From positions 1 to 43,831 of IMG/VR virus record IMGVR_UViG_3300011269_000008: a DNA stretch of 43,831 nt. One strand, given 5' to 3'. Made by a program: the position numbers and the translations under genes. Below are positions 37,877 through 43,831 of the stretch, in pieces. Source of the DNA: a virus. The notes under the pieces were generated by a model. It was not told where the DNA came from. It made no database searches and worked only from the letters and a program-made list of their open reading frames with translations. Numbering within the stretch: position 1 is the stretch's first letter; each line of letters begins with the position of its first letter.

Positions 37877-38668
37877 TCAATTCCCGATCGGTAGACTGAT
37901 GCCGACCCCCGCCATCAGCCGCTGCTCGTTCTTTGCCGCCATCGTATTGGCGAACAGCGGAACCGATTGCGTCGGCGTAAACGTCTGGTTGAAGAAAATA
38001 TAGTCATACTCGACGCGAACCGAAACATTCGGAGAGACAGCGAATCGAGCTTGTGCGCCGGTCAGGAGGCCGTTCTTCCATTGATTGCCGCAGAGATTTT
38101 CACCTGTGACGAGGTCCATGGCGCAAAGATCGACATTGCGCTGTGCGGCGCCGACGACGCCAAGCAGCATCATGTTCTGAGCGAAGCCAGCCGGTACCGT
38201 GATTGGGACGGGCCAATTTGCCGGCTGCGCAGCTCCCGGGACATAGCCGGTGATCTGCGAGATCGTGATACCTGCCAGCGCCTTCTCGGCGAAGAACCAT
38301 GAGTTCTTGGCTTGCCCAAGACAGGGCATGATGCCGATGCAGCCGACGGAAGCCCGCGTGAAGTCATAGTTCGCCTCCGCCTCCACCCCAATCGACAGAG
38401 GGCCAATGCTACTCAGATAGCCGGCGCCACCGCCAACCATGGCTCCGGCAGGCCAAAGCTTTGGGGTGCCCGTGGCTACACCAGGCAAAGCAATATCGTT
38501 CTGTACATCGGTAATGCCCGCGCCGCCATGGATAAAGAGATAGAAAGGGCTGGGGACCGGAGCGATGGCGGATTTCAGTGGGGGCCTCGCGGGAAGATCG
38601 GCGGCGATGACCGGGATTGTCCCGGCCATTGCCGCAAGAGCGGCGAGAGAGAGGATGAGGCGATTCAT
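37877..38668 (-). CDS. Omp25/Omp31-like outer-membrane beta-barrel protein
   Basis: 263 aa. Signal peptide MNRLILSLAALAAMAGTIPV ending at IAA, then mature DLPARPPLKSAIAPVPSPFY. Alternating strands (FYLFIHGGAGITDV; SIGVEAEANYDF; ARFAVSPNVSVRVEYDYIFF) and a C-terminal RLMAGVGISLPIGN resemble the small 8-strand barrels abundant in Rhizobiales. In a phage this is a moron that could mask or replace a receptor, or alter the lysogen surface. It sits in the accessory minus operon beside the Acb2-like gene. Confidence 0.85.
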   Translation of the reverse strand: MNRLILSLAALAAMAGTIPVIAADLPARPPLKSAIAPVPSPFYLFIHGGAGITDVQNDIALPGVATGTPKLWPAGAMVGGGAGYLSSIGPLSIGVEAEANYDFTRASVGCIGIMPCLGQAKNSWFFAEKALAGITISQITGYVPGAAQPANWPVPITVPAGFAQNMMLLGVVGAAQRNVDLCAMDLVTGENLCGNQWKNGLLTGAQARFAVSPNVSVRVEYDYIFFNQTFTPTQSVPLFANTMAAKNEQRLMAGVGISLPIGN

Positions 38669-38680
38669 TGGGTTACTCCT

Positions 38681-38902
38681 TTACGCGGTTGCGGCCTTGA
38701 CGGCCCACATAGCGGCTTCCTCGTAGGAGGTCTGCGCCAATTTCCAGAGGCGTTCGGTCTCGCCCGTCATGGGCGGCCGATCGACCTTGTTGGGTTCGTT
38801 GCAAAGATTGATCAGCTCGGCCGATTTCTGCTTGATCTGATCGACGGGGCCATTGGCACTCGGATCGAATTTCGTTCGGACGCGATCTTCACCAATTGAC
38901 AT
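38681..38902 (-). CDS. Acb2/Tad1-like hairpin protein (possible cyclic-nucleotide sponge)
   Basis: 73 aa, preceded by AGGAG. Helix 1 (VDQIKQKSAELINLCNE), Pro-rich turn, and helix 2 (GETERLWKLAQTSYEEAAMW, ending AVKAATA) match the Acb2/Tad1 hairpin family (DUF7681). Studied members bind CBASS cyclic nucleotides or Thoeris signal molecules and block host defence. The L-A-x-T-x-x-E-E-A-x-M-W-A-V-K-A signature is well kept. Its ligand cannot be read from sequence. Confidence 0.7.
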   Translation of the reverse strand: MSIGEDRVRTKFDPSANGPVDQIKQKSAELINLCNEPNKVDRPPMTGETERLWKLAQTSYEEAAMWAVKAATA

Positions 38903-38932
38903 GATTTCTCCTATCCTGACTCTGATGAAATA

Positions 38933-39172
38933 TCACTGCGGCCATGGTTCGCTTGTCTCTACCGGGACACAGTTTTGAGGCTTGCGGCCGTAAGTGAGCG
39001 GCAGCCATTTGCGGGCGTTGGCGCGCTCTCTACGTACATCGCGACGGATTAGAAATACGCATACGGGACAGCCCATCGATTTGCCGCCACCTTGGGGTTC
39101 ATGGGACAAATTATGGATCAGGCAGGTAGCGGGACGCGCGGCGCGCTGGGCCGCAGTCTCAAGGACGGGCAT
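38933..39172 (-). CDS. Small Cys/His protein
   Basis: 79 aa. RPATCLIHNLSHEPQGGGKS, MGCPVCVFLIRRDVRRERAN, WLPLTYGRKPQNCVPV. C-x-x-H and C-P-x-C pairs suggest zinc binding. It overlaps the 55-aa gene upstream by 14 nt and has no own RBS. Function unknown. Confidence 0.5.
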   Translation of the reverse strand: MPVLETAAQRAARPATCLIHNLSHEPQGGGKSMGCPVCVFLIRRDVRRERANARKWLPLTYGRKPQNCVPVETSEPWPQ

Positions 39173-39326
39173 ATTGGGCCAGCAATTTCGCCAAGAACTC
39201 GATCACCTCAAGTATTTCATGATGGTATTCACGTAATTCACGCAGATGCAGCCTGCGGCGGCGAAATATGCGATCATATCCCTTCAATTCACGATTGGCA
39301 GCGCGCTCGGCGGCAAGAGGCTTCAT
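39159..39326 (-). CDS. 55-aa basic helical protein
   Basis: MKPLAAERAANRELKGYDRI, FRRRRLHLRELREYHHEILE, VIEFLAKLLAQYARP: one long charged helix, coiled-coil-like. The ATG begins immediately after the U-tract of the terminator at 39329-39366, leaving no room for an RBS. Translation would need readthrough or a leaderless start, so confidence is moderate. Confidence 0.45.
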   Translation of the reverse strand: MKPLAAERAANRELKGYDRIFRRRRLHLRELREYHHEILEVIEFLAKLLAQYARP

Positions 39327-39328
39327 AT

Positions 39329-39366
39329 AAAAAGGGCCGCCCGAGAGATCGATTCCCGGACGGCCC
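39329..39366 (-). terminator. Rho-independent terminator (minus strand)
   Basis: On the minus strand GGGCCGTCCG pairs with CGGGCGGCCC (10 bp, one G-U) around a 13-nt loop and is followed by TTTTTATAT. This is the clearest intrinsic terminator in the window. It ends the RHH operon that starts near 40122; the ATG of the next ORF follows directly. Confidence 0.8.
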
Positions 39367-39408
39367 GATAGTCAAAGGGACGGGACCGTTATGCGGATAC
39401 AGAGGGCA

Positions 39409-39555
39409 TCACCTCGCTTTCGAAGGGTTTTCCTTGTTCGCCTTAGCCTCCAAGGCGCGGAGAGCGCGAAGAACAGTAGCTCCCGGCTTTTCATCGTCTT
39501 CGCGTAGCCGCTGCAATAGCTTCACCATTTCGATGCGCTCTTCGGTATGGCTCAT
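39409..39555 (-). CDS. 48-aa helical protein
   Basis: MSHTEERIEMVKLLQRLRED, DEKPGATVLRALRALEAKAN, KENPSKAR. ATGA overlap with the preceding gene (GKKR stop). Strongly helical and charged. It is the last gene before the terminator. Function unknown. Confidence 0.6.
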   Translation of the reverse strand: MSHTEERIEMVKLLQRLREDDEKPGATVLRALRALEAKANKENPSKAR

Positions 39556-39599
39556 CGCTTCTTCCCCAACGAGTCACTTTGCCGCGGCTTTAGCGCCTG
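39547..39599. repeat. 53-bp duplicated gene junction, copy 1
   Basis: ATGGCTCATC ... GAGTCACTTTGCCGCGGCTT ... GCGCCTG is repeated at 39920-39972 with four mismatches. It covers the coding end (QALKPRQSDSxGKKR), the stop and the next start (MSH) of two different gene pairs. Confidence 0.85.
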
Positions 39600-39728
39600 T
39601 CGTGCCTTTGCCATTGCGTCAATATAAGCGCGCCAGCCAGCCTTAAGCCCGGCCTCGTATCCCTTTTCCTTCGCTTCAAATTGTATCAAGGCGTCATAAG
39701 GATGCGGCGGTTCCATCTGCGAACCCAT
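39552..39728 (-). CDS. Small accessory protein
   Basis: 58 aa from MGSQMEPPHPYDALIQFEAK, EKGYEAGLKAGWRAYIDAMA, KARQALKPRQSDSLGKKR. The C-terminal 15 residues are nearly the same as those of the RHH protein at 39925. GGAAG lies at RBS distance; the start could also be four codons downstream. Function unknown. Confidence 0.6.
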   Translation of the reverse strand: MGSQMEPPHPYDALIQFEAKEKGYEAGLKAGWRAYIDAMAKARQALKPRQSDSLGKKR

Positions 39729-39928
39729 TCGTATTGCTTCCACGAAAGATCTTCGGCGCTTCGAAGAATGCGCGCGCACCGCGAGCAGCTATCTACTGAA
39801 ATCATCCACGATCGCTTACGTGAAGTCGGGCCATTGCGCTCCCGTTGCGGAACATGCCAGCATAATTCTTCATCGAGGCCTTCGGGCGCGCAATACCATT
39901 GCGACCATGCTGCATCGGGATGGCTCAT
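39686..39928 (-). CDS. Small Cys-containing accessory protein
   Basis: 80 aa. MSHPDAAWSQWYCAPEGLDE, ELCWHVPQRERNG, SWMISVDSCSRCARILRSAE, ending WVRRWNRRILMTP. The SCSRC pair may bind metal. ATGA overlap with the RHH gene; 43-nt overlap with the next gene. Function unknown. Confidence 0.55.
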   Translation of the reverse strand: MSHPDAAWSQWYCAPEGLDEELCWHVPQRERNGPTSRKRSWMISVDSCSRCARILRSAEDLSWKQYEWVRRWNRRILMTP

Positions 39929-39972
39929 CTTTTCTTCCCCGATGAGTCACTTTGCCGCGGCTTTAGCGCCTG
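39920..39972. repeat. 53-bp duplicated gene junction, copy 2
   Basis: Second copy of the junction at 39547-39599, four mismatches. Spacing 373 bp. Arrangement implies duplication of a gene end plus start rather than of whole genes. Confidence 0.85.
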
Positions 39973-40122
39973 ATCGACGAGACGGCGGATGGCTTCAGCT
40001 CTATTTGGCAAATCAGGCTGTTTGCGCCGCCATTCGTCTATGGCGTCGAGCGGTGCATCCTGCAAACGGACATAGACAGGCGTACCCGTCTGGGATGATC
40101 GAGGCTTTTTCTCTGATTTCAT
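39925..40122 (-). CDS. Ribbon-helix-helix regulator
   Basis: 65 aa from MKSEKKPRSSQTGTPVYVRL, QDAPLDAIDEWRRKQPDLPN, RAEAIRRLVDQALKPRQ. Strand (TPVYVRL) plus two helices (ALDAIDEWRRK-type and RAEAIRRLVDQAL) is the RHH fold. It is divergent from the plus operon at 40197, with an inverted repeat between them, so it probably represses both. Confidence 0.8.
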   Translation of the reverse strand: MKSEKKPRSSQTGTPVYVRLQDAPLDAIDEWRRKQPDLPNRAEAIRRLVDQALKPRQSDSSGKKR

Positions 40123-40133
40123 GATTGCGTGAC

Positions 40134-40167
40134 TTGACGATTGCATATCGCCGTGCTATCACGTCAA
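40134..40167 (+). promoter_or_regulatory. Divergent promoter/operator for the RHH regulator
   Basis: TTGACG (40134-40139), 17-bp spacer and TATCAC (40157-40162) form a moderate sigma70 promoter to the plus side. TTGACG and CGTCAA (40162-40167) are exact inverted copies that flank the spacer, a good candidate RHH operator. An outer TGATTG ... CAATCA pair extends the symmetry. Confidence 0.55.
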
Positions 40168-40196
40168 TCAGGATGAAGCAAGAGGAACCCAGCGAG

Positions 40197-40406
40197 ATGA
40201 CCGACACTTCACAATACATCGAATGGTCCGACCAGACCGCAGCGATCGTCCGCGCATCCGGCGCCGACACGGTCATAACCGGCGAGGAAATCCGACAAGG
40301 GCCTATCAATTACCTCGACGAACCTCGCCAGAATTTCGATGACGGTATTACGCCTATCCAGGCGGCAGATGAGATTATTCGCCGCATCGAGATGCTGAAC
40401 CGCTGA
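40197..40406 (+). CDS. Small acidic protein
   Basis: 69 aa, MTDTSQYIEWSDQTAAIVRA, SGADTVITGEEIRQGPINYL, then DDGITPIQAADEIIRRIEML. The leader GCAAGAGGAACCCAGC before the ATG is repeated before the next gene. In-frame starts at 40125 and 40173 lack spacing for an RBS. Function unknown. Confidence 0.65.
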   Translation: MTDTSQYIEWSDQTAAIVRASGADTVITGEEIRQGPINYLDEPRQNFDDGITPIQAADEIIRRIEMLNR

Positions 40407-40427
40407 TTAGCAAGAGGAACCCAGCCG

Positions 40428-40511
40428 ATGACCAAAGTCGATCGTATCTACTGGACGATCTACCTGACGTTCGCGTGGATGGTTCCGGTTTTGCTTACGG
40501 CGGCGGTTTGA
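40428..40511 (+). CDS. 27-aa membrane peptide
   Basis: MTKVDRIYWTIYLTFAWMVP, then VLLTAAV: a single aromatic-rich transmembrane helix. It carries the same duplicated leader (AGCAAGAGGAACCCAGC) as the previous gene, which supports translation. Function unknown. Confidence 0.5.
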   Translation: MTKVDRIYWTIYLTFAWMVPVLLTAAV

Positions 40512-40561
40512 TCGCTCTTCCTACCGCTCACGGGCGGCAGCGACGGCGACCAGCCGAAAGC

Positions 40562-40595
40562 GGACCAAGGGGAACTGCCAGGTTCCCCAAGGTCC
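40562..40595 (+). terminator. Strong intergenic hairpin
   Basis: GGACC-aa-GGGGAAC ... GTTCCCC-aa-GGTCC: 12 paired bases with a 2x2 internal loop and a 6-nt loop. No U-tract follows, so it may be an mRNA-stability or processing element rather than a terminator. Confidence 0.45.
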
Positions 40596-40621
40596 TTACT
40601 CGAACCAAAGTGGAGCACCAC

Positions 40622-40996
40622 ATGGTCCAAGCTAATAATCCCAATAACACGATTCCCTTCCCCATTTCCAGCCGCGTCCGCAGCGTTTGCATCACGCCGC
40701 CATGCCAGCAGGCCCATCGCGATTTGATGGCGTCCCTGTCGCAGCTAACGCCTCACAACATCGTTGGCCATGAGGCCGACCGCTTCGACGTTCTGGAGCG
40801 GGCGGATCACCTGAAGGCCGTCCTGGGGGTCGTTGACGCCTATGTCACGGTCATCTTCGGGGATACCAAGGATTACACCCCGGTCTTTCTTGGCGACGAT
40901 ACCGGCTATCTCAGAGACGCCGCTTCCGAGATCAATGGGGCCTTCATGGCCGCCTGCGACCGGATGCTTGATGCTCAGATGGAAGCGGCTGAATAG
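40622..40996 (+). CDS. Unknown accessory protein
   Basis: 124 aa from MVQANNPNNTIPFPISSRVR, preceded by GTGGAGC. RSVCITPPCQQAHRDLMASL, HEADRFDVLERADHLKAVLG, VVDAYVTVIFGDTKDYTPVF, then a helical C-terminus. No domain recognised. Confidence 0.65.
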   Translation: MVQANNPNNTIPFPISSRVRSVCITPPCQQAHRDLMASLSQLTPHNIVGHEADRFDVLERADHLKAVLGVVDAYVTVIFGDTKDYTPVFLGDDTGYLRDAASEINGAFMAACDRMLDAQMEAAE

Positions 40997-40998
40997 CC

Positions 40999-41103
40999 TT
41001 GCTCGCTCTGGCCTTACGAGCGGGGGCGGTGATCAGCGTCATCGCCCTCGGAACCGGAGTCTCGATTATGTGGCTTCTGAAGTTTTCACATTTGCCTTTC
41101 TGA
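40999..41103 (+). CDS. Possible 34-aa membrane peptide (TTG start)
   Basis: Open frame LLALALRAGAVISVIALGTG, VSIMWLLKFSHLPF, very hydrophobic. GGAAGCGG lies upstream at a long distance. The TTG start and lack of other support make this tentative; the stretch has no other gene. Confidence 0.35.
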   Translation: MLALALRAGAVISVIALGTGVSIMWLLKFSHLPF

Positions 41104-41115
41104 GAGGAGACTAAC

Positions 41116-41286
41116 ATGGATTTCGGCAGACAGCCAAAGCCGGTAATGGTCGTGATCATGGGGGAACCAGAAGACGTGGATTACTGGAAGCGCGAACTCA
41201 GCCGTAGGGCTGAATTCAAAGGCGACATGGTGCAGAGCGGAACTACAGGCGTTTTTACCATCTACCCACGCGCCGTGAACGATTGA
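41116..41286 (+). CDS. 56-aa unknown protein
   Basis: MDFGRQPKPVMVVIMGEPED, VDYWKRELSRRAEFKGDMVQ, SGTTGVFTIYPRAVND. GAGAGGAG precedes the ATG. Short alpha/beta pattern. Function unknown. Confidence 0.65.
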   Translation: MDFGRQPKPVMVVIMGEPEDVDYWKRELSRRAEFKGDMVQSGTTGVFTIYPRAVND

Positions 41287-41296
41287 GGACTAACCC

Positions 41297-41845
41297 ATGA
41301 AAATCACCATCGCCTCAATCCAGACCGGCCCCAAATTGAGCATCGTGCAAACGACCGGCGGTCAGAAGTTCGGTGTCTGGTCTGATAAGCTTGGACAGCT
41401 GGGCCTCAAGGGCGGCGGCGCCACCTTCGAGGTCGAAACACAACCCTGGAAGGACAAGACCCTTATCATCAAGGCGACGCCGGTTGCTGGCACATCCACC
41501 ACTTCACTTACCCCCGCAAACGGGGGAGGGTCGAATGGGGGCAAGATCTACGCTGATCCCGAGCAGATGTGGGTCCGAGAACATTTGAGCGCCTTCATCA
41601 AAGCCGGCGAAGTCAAATATGATAAGCAACAGCTCTGGGAGGCCACCAACATGCTGCGGGCGCTGTGGCTGCATACGTTTGGGCCGTCCGGGACGCTTGA
41701 TGCCAACACTGCTCTATCCCGCCCCACGGCCTCGCAGCGCGCCTTGATAGAGCGAGACGTGCGGCGGCAGACTCCAGCATCCGGTGCCTTCTTCGCATCG
41801 CAGGCCGGCGCCATCGACGAGCTGCCGGAACATTCGGCAGCTTAG
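41297..41845 (+). CDS. OB-fold-like protein
   Basis: 182 aa. Residues 1-62 (KITIASIQTGPKLSIVQTTG; GQKFGVWSDKLGQLGLKGGG; ATFEVETQPWKDKTLIIKAT) have the strand order of a small OB fold; a Gly/Asn/Ser linker follows, then a helical C-terminal part (EQMWVREHLSAFIKAGEV; WEATNMLRALWLHTFGPSG). A single-strand-binding or accessory DNA protein is plausible; no classic SSB tail is present. Confidence 0.6.
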   Translation: MKITIASIQTGPKLSIVQTTGGQKFGVWSDKLGQLGLKGGGATFEVETQPWKDKTLIIKATPVAGTSTTSLTPANGGGSNGGKIYADPEQMWVREHLSAFIKAGEVKYDKQQLWEATNMLRALWLHTFGPSGTLDANTALSRPTASQRALIERDVRRQTPASGAFFASQAGAIDELPEHSAA

Positions 41846-41871
41846 CATTTGGAAACAACGGAGTAAGAGAG

Positions 41872-42066
41872 ATGACCAAGGCATTACTCAAAAAGATCGC
41901 AGACGCCGCCCGCAGTGAGCGCTTTTACACCACTGCTGACATCGAAGGCGATATCAAAGTGTTACGGGAAAACGACCTGATCGATATTTATGACATGTAC
42001 GACGATGGACGGATACGGTGGACGCTGACTGCGAAAGGCCGCGAACATTTGGAAGCAGCGGATTGA
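41872..42066 (+). CDS. Small winged-helix-like protein
   Basis: 64 aa, MTKALLKKIADAARSERFYT, TADIEGDIKVLRENDLIDIY, DDGRIRWTLTAKGREHLEAA. Helices followed by a two-strand wing (IRWTLTAKG) suggest a wHTH domain. Possible regulator. Confidence 0.6.
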   Translation: MTKALLKKIADAARSERFYTTADIEGDIKVLRENDLIDIYDMYDDGRIRWTLTAKGREHLEAAD

Positions 42067-42076
42067 TCCGGAAAGC

Positions 42077-42110
42077 GGGCCGCCAAGGTGGTGAAGCACT
42101 TCGGCGGCCC
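42077..42110 (+). terminator. GC-rich hairpin between small genes
   Basis: GGGCCGCC pairs exactly with GGCGGCCC around an 18-nt loop, between the stop at 42066 and the start at 42145. No U-tract; could pause or stabilise the transcript. Confidence 0.4.
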
Positions 42111-42144
42111 TAACCACCGCAACTCTAACCCGAGAGAGTCACAC

Positions 42145-42339
42145 ATGGCTGATCGTACAATGACCCTAACCGTTGCTCATCTCAATGCCTTAGCCGATCG
42201 GCTTTACAATCGCGGTAAAAGCCTGATCTATCACGCCGGCGAGAGCGGCGACTTGCTTATGGCCGCGCGCGTCATCCGCCATTATGCGGCGGAATATAGC
42301 TCGCGGGCCAGTTCGATCACGATCCCGGCAGCCGATTGA
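42145..42339 (+). CDS. Small helical protein
   Basis: 64 aa from MADRTMTLTVAHLNALADRL, YNRGKSLIYHAGESGDLLMA, ARVIRHYAAEYSSRASS. GAGAGAG precedes the ATG. Function unknown. Confidence 0.65.
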   Translation: MADRTMTLTVAHLNALADRLYNRGKSLIYHAGESGDLLMAARVIRHYAAEYSSRASSITIPAAD

Positions 42340-42353
42340 AAGGAATTACCCAA

Positions 42354-42521
42354 ATGGGCGACATTCTTGAGCGGATGGAGCGCTGGCTATCGCTTGCTAA
42401 CCCGATCCCCAATGACTTCGATGGGCGCCAGGAACTAATCCAAGACATTACGGAATCTGTTGAGGAAATCAAACGTTTGCGATCGCTGTGCAGAAAGCAC
42501 GATCACGAGCCCGGCGGCTGA
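42354..42521 (+). CDS. Small helical protein
   Basis: 55 aa from MGDILERMERWLSLANPIPN, DFDGRQELIQDITESVEEIK, RLRSLCRKHDHEPGG. AAAGGAATT lies at RBS distance from this ATG, better than from the upstream in-frame start at 42336. Function unknown. Confidence 0.65.
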   Translation: MGDILERMERWLSLANPIPNDFDGRQELIQDITESVEEIKRLRSLCRKHDHEPGG

Positions 42522-42580
42522 TTGACAAGGCTACCACTTTCGCGCGATATTCCTCCGTTTCAACCGACGGGGGAACTTTC

Positions 42581-42850
42581 ATGCGAAGCTTTTCATTCTT
42601 GGCCTCGCTCATGCTTTTGAGCGGCTGCGTTACGCAAAACGGAAATTACGTGCGCGCAGACGGCCCCTCCGATCCCGCTCGCATGCAGCTCGTCATGGCG
42701 CAATGTCGCGGGGCGGGGGCAAGGGCTGTTGTTGATTATGTAACTGGAGAAGGCCCAATTCCTTGGCTCGTTGGGACTGCAACAAGAGCTTCGAAAGAAG
42801 AAACGATCACCAACGCTTGCATGGCTCGAAGCGGTTATCTGGCGCAGTGA
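42581..42850 (+). CDS. Lipoprotein, possible superinfection-exclusion factor
   Basis: 89 aa. MRSFSFLASLMLLSGCVTQN has a lipobox (L-L-S-G-C) with Cys16 as the acylated residue, followed by a small periplasmic part (DPARMQLVMAQCRGAGARAV) with two more Cys. GACGGGGGAAC precedes the ATG. It converges on the tail-collar gene with 4 nt between the stops. Phage lipoproteins of this size can block receptors (T5 Llp, Cor type) or be outer spanins; which applies is not known. Confidence 0.75.
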   Translation: MRSFSFLASLMLLSGCVTQNGNYVRADGPSDPARMQLVMAQCRGAGARAVVDYVTGEGPIPWLVGTATRASKEETITNACMARSGYLAQ

Positions 42851-42854
42851 ACAC

Positions 42855-43831
42855 TCAAACTCCCGCGAAAATAATCTTGTTCATCATAATAGTGGGCTGA
42901 AGCCAAGCCATCGCATTGCTGCTACCGGAATTGGCGTTTGTGCCCGTCGGCGTGCCCGCGCTAGCAGCCCCTGTATTGGTTGAACCGGAATTCACGAATG
43001 GAGCAAGACTGGAGCCACCAGAATATTGAGCGCCAAAAGCGCCGGTAAAAGCATGAACATGTCCAGGCATTGCGTCGCCCGTAAATGTATGTGAATGCTG
43101 GTTCATTTCAGCATTGCTCTGCACATGCGTGGATGAACCGCCCGTTGATCCGAGCGTCGCTCCCGTAATCGTTCCATTATCCGTGACGACCGAACTTATG
43201 CGTCCGGCGGCGCTGCCGCCCATATCGTCCTTGCCGGCCGCGATTCGTCCTCGGCAATCCGGCACGTTGAAAGTCGTCGAGCCATCCCCCACTCCAAAAG
43301 CCGTGCCGAGCACCGTAAAAAGCGCCGCATAGCTAGTCCGCGATACCGCCTGGCCGAAGCAGAGGAGCCAAAGCAGCGGGGCTGATGTGCCCGCAAAATC
43401 CATCGTGGCGCCGACCGGCGTTGCTGCCGAACCGAAACCTCCAGAAATAATAAAAGCCGGAATCGCATTGTCATATGTGACATCCCAGATCGAATTGGCC
43501 TGAATGCCACCGACCGTCGCGGCAACGCCCTGAGCGACCTGGAGCGCCTTGGCGCCAAGCCCATCGACATTGAGCGTCGCAGAACCGCCGCTGCCCGTAT
43601 GGAATCGCAACTTAAGTCTTTGGCCGCTCAAATGTGCCAGCGTATCAAAGATTTGATTAGTCGAAATTGTATAGGCCACTCCGCTGCCAGCTGTCAGCAG
43701 CGAACCTGACTGATCGGCGAGCGCTTCGGCTATCCTCGCCATCATGGCCCGCGTCGAATCATTCACCGATGATGGCGCTTGGCCTTCAGCCCAATTGATC
43801 GACGAATCCGCATTGGAGTTCGAAGCGGGCG
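42855..43831 (-). CDS. Tail-collar / tail fibre protein, main part (5' end at 1-40)
   Basis: The N-terminal anchor SSINWAEGQAPSSVNDSTRA is followed by beta-rich repeats. The tail-collar domain then contains GATMDFAGTSAPLLWLLCFG, TVLGTAFGVGDGSTTFNVPD and CRGRIAAGKDDMGG. A His-rich tip has QHSHTFTGDAMPGHVHAF, possibly metal-binding, and the end is MAWLQPTIMMNKIIFAG. An in-window start (GTG at 43766) is only an internal codon; the real ATG is at 38-40 across the junction. The protein mediates host contact at the tail. Confidence 0.9.
   Translation of the reverse strand, partial: PASNSNADSSINWAEGQAPSSVNDSTRAMMARIAEALADQSGSLLTAGSGVAYTISTNQIFDTLAHLSGQRLKLRFHTGSGGSATLNVDGLGAKALQVAQGVAATVGGIQANSIWDVTYDNAIPAFIISGGFGSAATPVGATMDFAGTSAPLLWLLCFGQAVSRTSYAALFTVLGTAFGVGDGSTTFNVPDCRGRIAAGKDDMGGSAAGRISSVVTDNGTITGATLGSTGGSSTHVQSNAEMNQHSHTFTGDAMPGHVHAFTGAFGAQYSGGSSLAPFVNSGSTNTGAASAGTPTGTNANSGSSNAMAWLQPTIMMNKIIFAGV
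43823..43831. repeat. 9-bp terminal overlap (right copy)
   Basis: AAGCGGGCG, identical to positions 1-9. See the left copy; it marks the arbitrary cut of a closed sequence inside the tail-collar gene. Confidence 0.8.

Overview
The window looks like one complete, circularly closed genome of a short-tailed (podovirus-like) phage of an alphaproteobacterium, most likely in the Hyphomicrobiales (Rhizobiales). The phage assignment rests on terminases, a P22-type portal, an SU10-like (DUF5309) capsid protein, putative ejection proteins and a tail-collar protein. The host assignment rests on a GcrA-type cell-cycle regulator, a cluster of GANTC sites, and an outer-membrane barrel whose mature end (AADLPARPP) is typical of Rhizobiales Omp25/Omp31-like proteins. 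The window ends share 9 bp, and the tail-collar gene reads in frame across the junction, so the ends are an arbitrary cut.

Layout. (1) 1-21.3 kb, minus strand: a tightly packed late operon. In transcription order from 21.3 kb it holds terS, terL, a portal split into two ORFs, small head genes, a Trp-repeat structural protein, scaffold, capsid, decoration and adaptor-like proteins, a gp10-like hub, a tail fibre, ejection proteins and a transglycosylase. It continues across the junction into the collar gene. A 55-aa membrane protein lies on the opposite strand at 853-1020. (2) 21.3-26.75 kb, minus strand: a control block with a NusG paralog directly before terS, a replication-type HTH protein, a ParB-like protein, GcrA, a winged-helix protein, a zinc ribbon, a PAPS-reductase-like enzyme and an HTH protein. 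(3) 26.75-27.4 kb: a non-coding region with three tandem copies of a two-hairpin module. (4) 27.4-28.5 kb: a lambda-like immunity switch with Cro/CI-type genes, back-to-back promoters and ATCTACAGAA operators. (5) 28.5-34.25 kb, plus strand: an early operon of about 19 mostly unknown small genes linked by ATGA overlaps. (6) 34.3-40.1 kb, minus strand: accessory genes, namely a membrane/coiled-coil protein, small genes separated by a six-copy hairpin repeat, a hairpin-dense non-coding stretch, the outer-membrane barrel, an Acb2/Tad1-like protein and RHH and other small proteins. (7) 40.1-42.85 kb, plus strand: small genes including an OB-fold-like protein and a lipoprotein.

How it may work together. 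The immunity switch suggests a temperate or maintained lifestyle, yet no integrase, transposase, polymerase, primase or helicase is visible in the closed genome. The phage GcrA, wHTH, ParB-like and NusG-like proteins come just before the late operon. The only gap there holds four GANTC sites spaced 10, 11 and 22 bp apart. My main inference is that phage GcrA (or host GcrA with CcrM methylation) plus the NusG paralog control late transcription. The six-copy repeat between small genes and the three-copy two-hairpin module are the other strongest unexplained structures.
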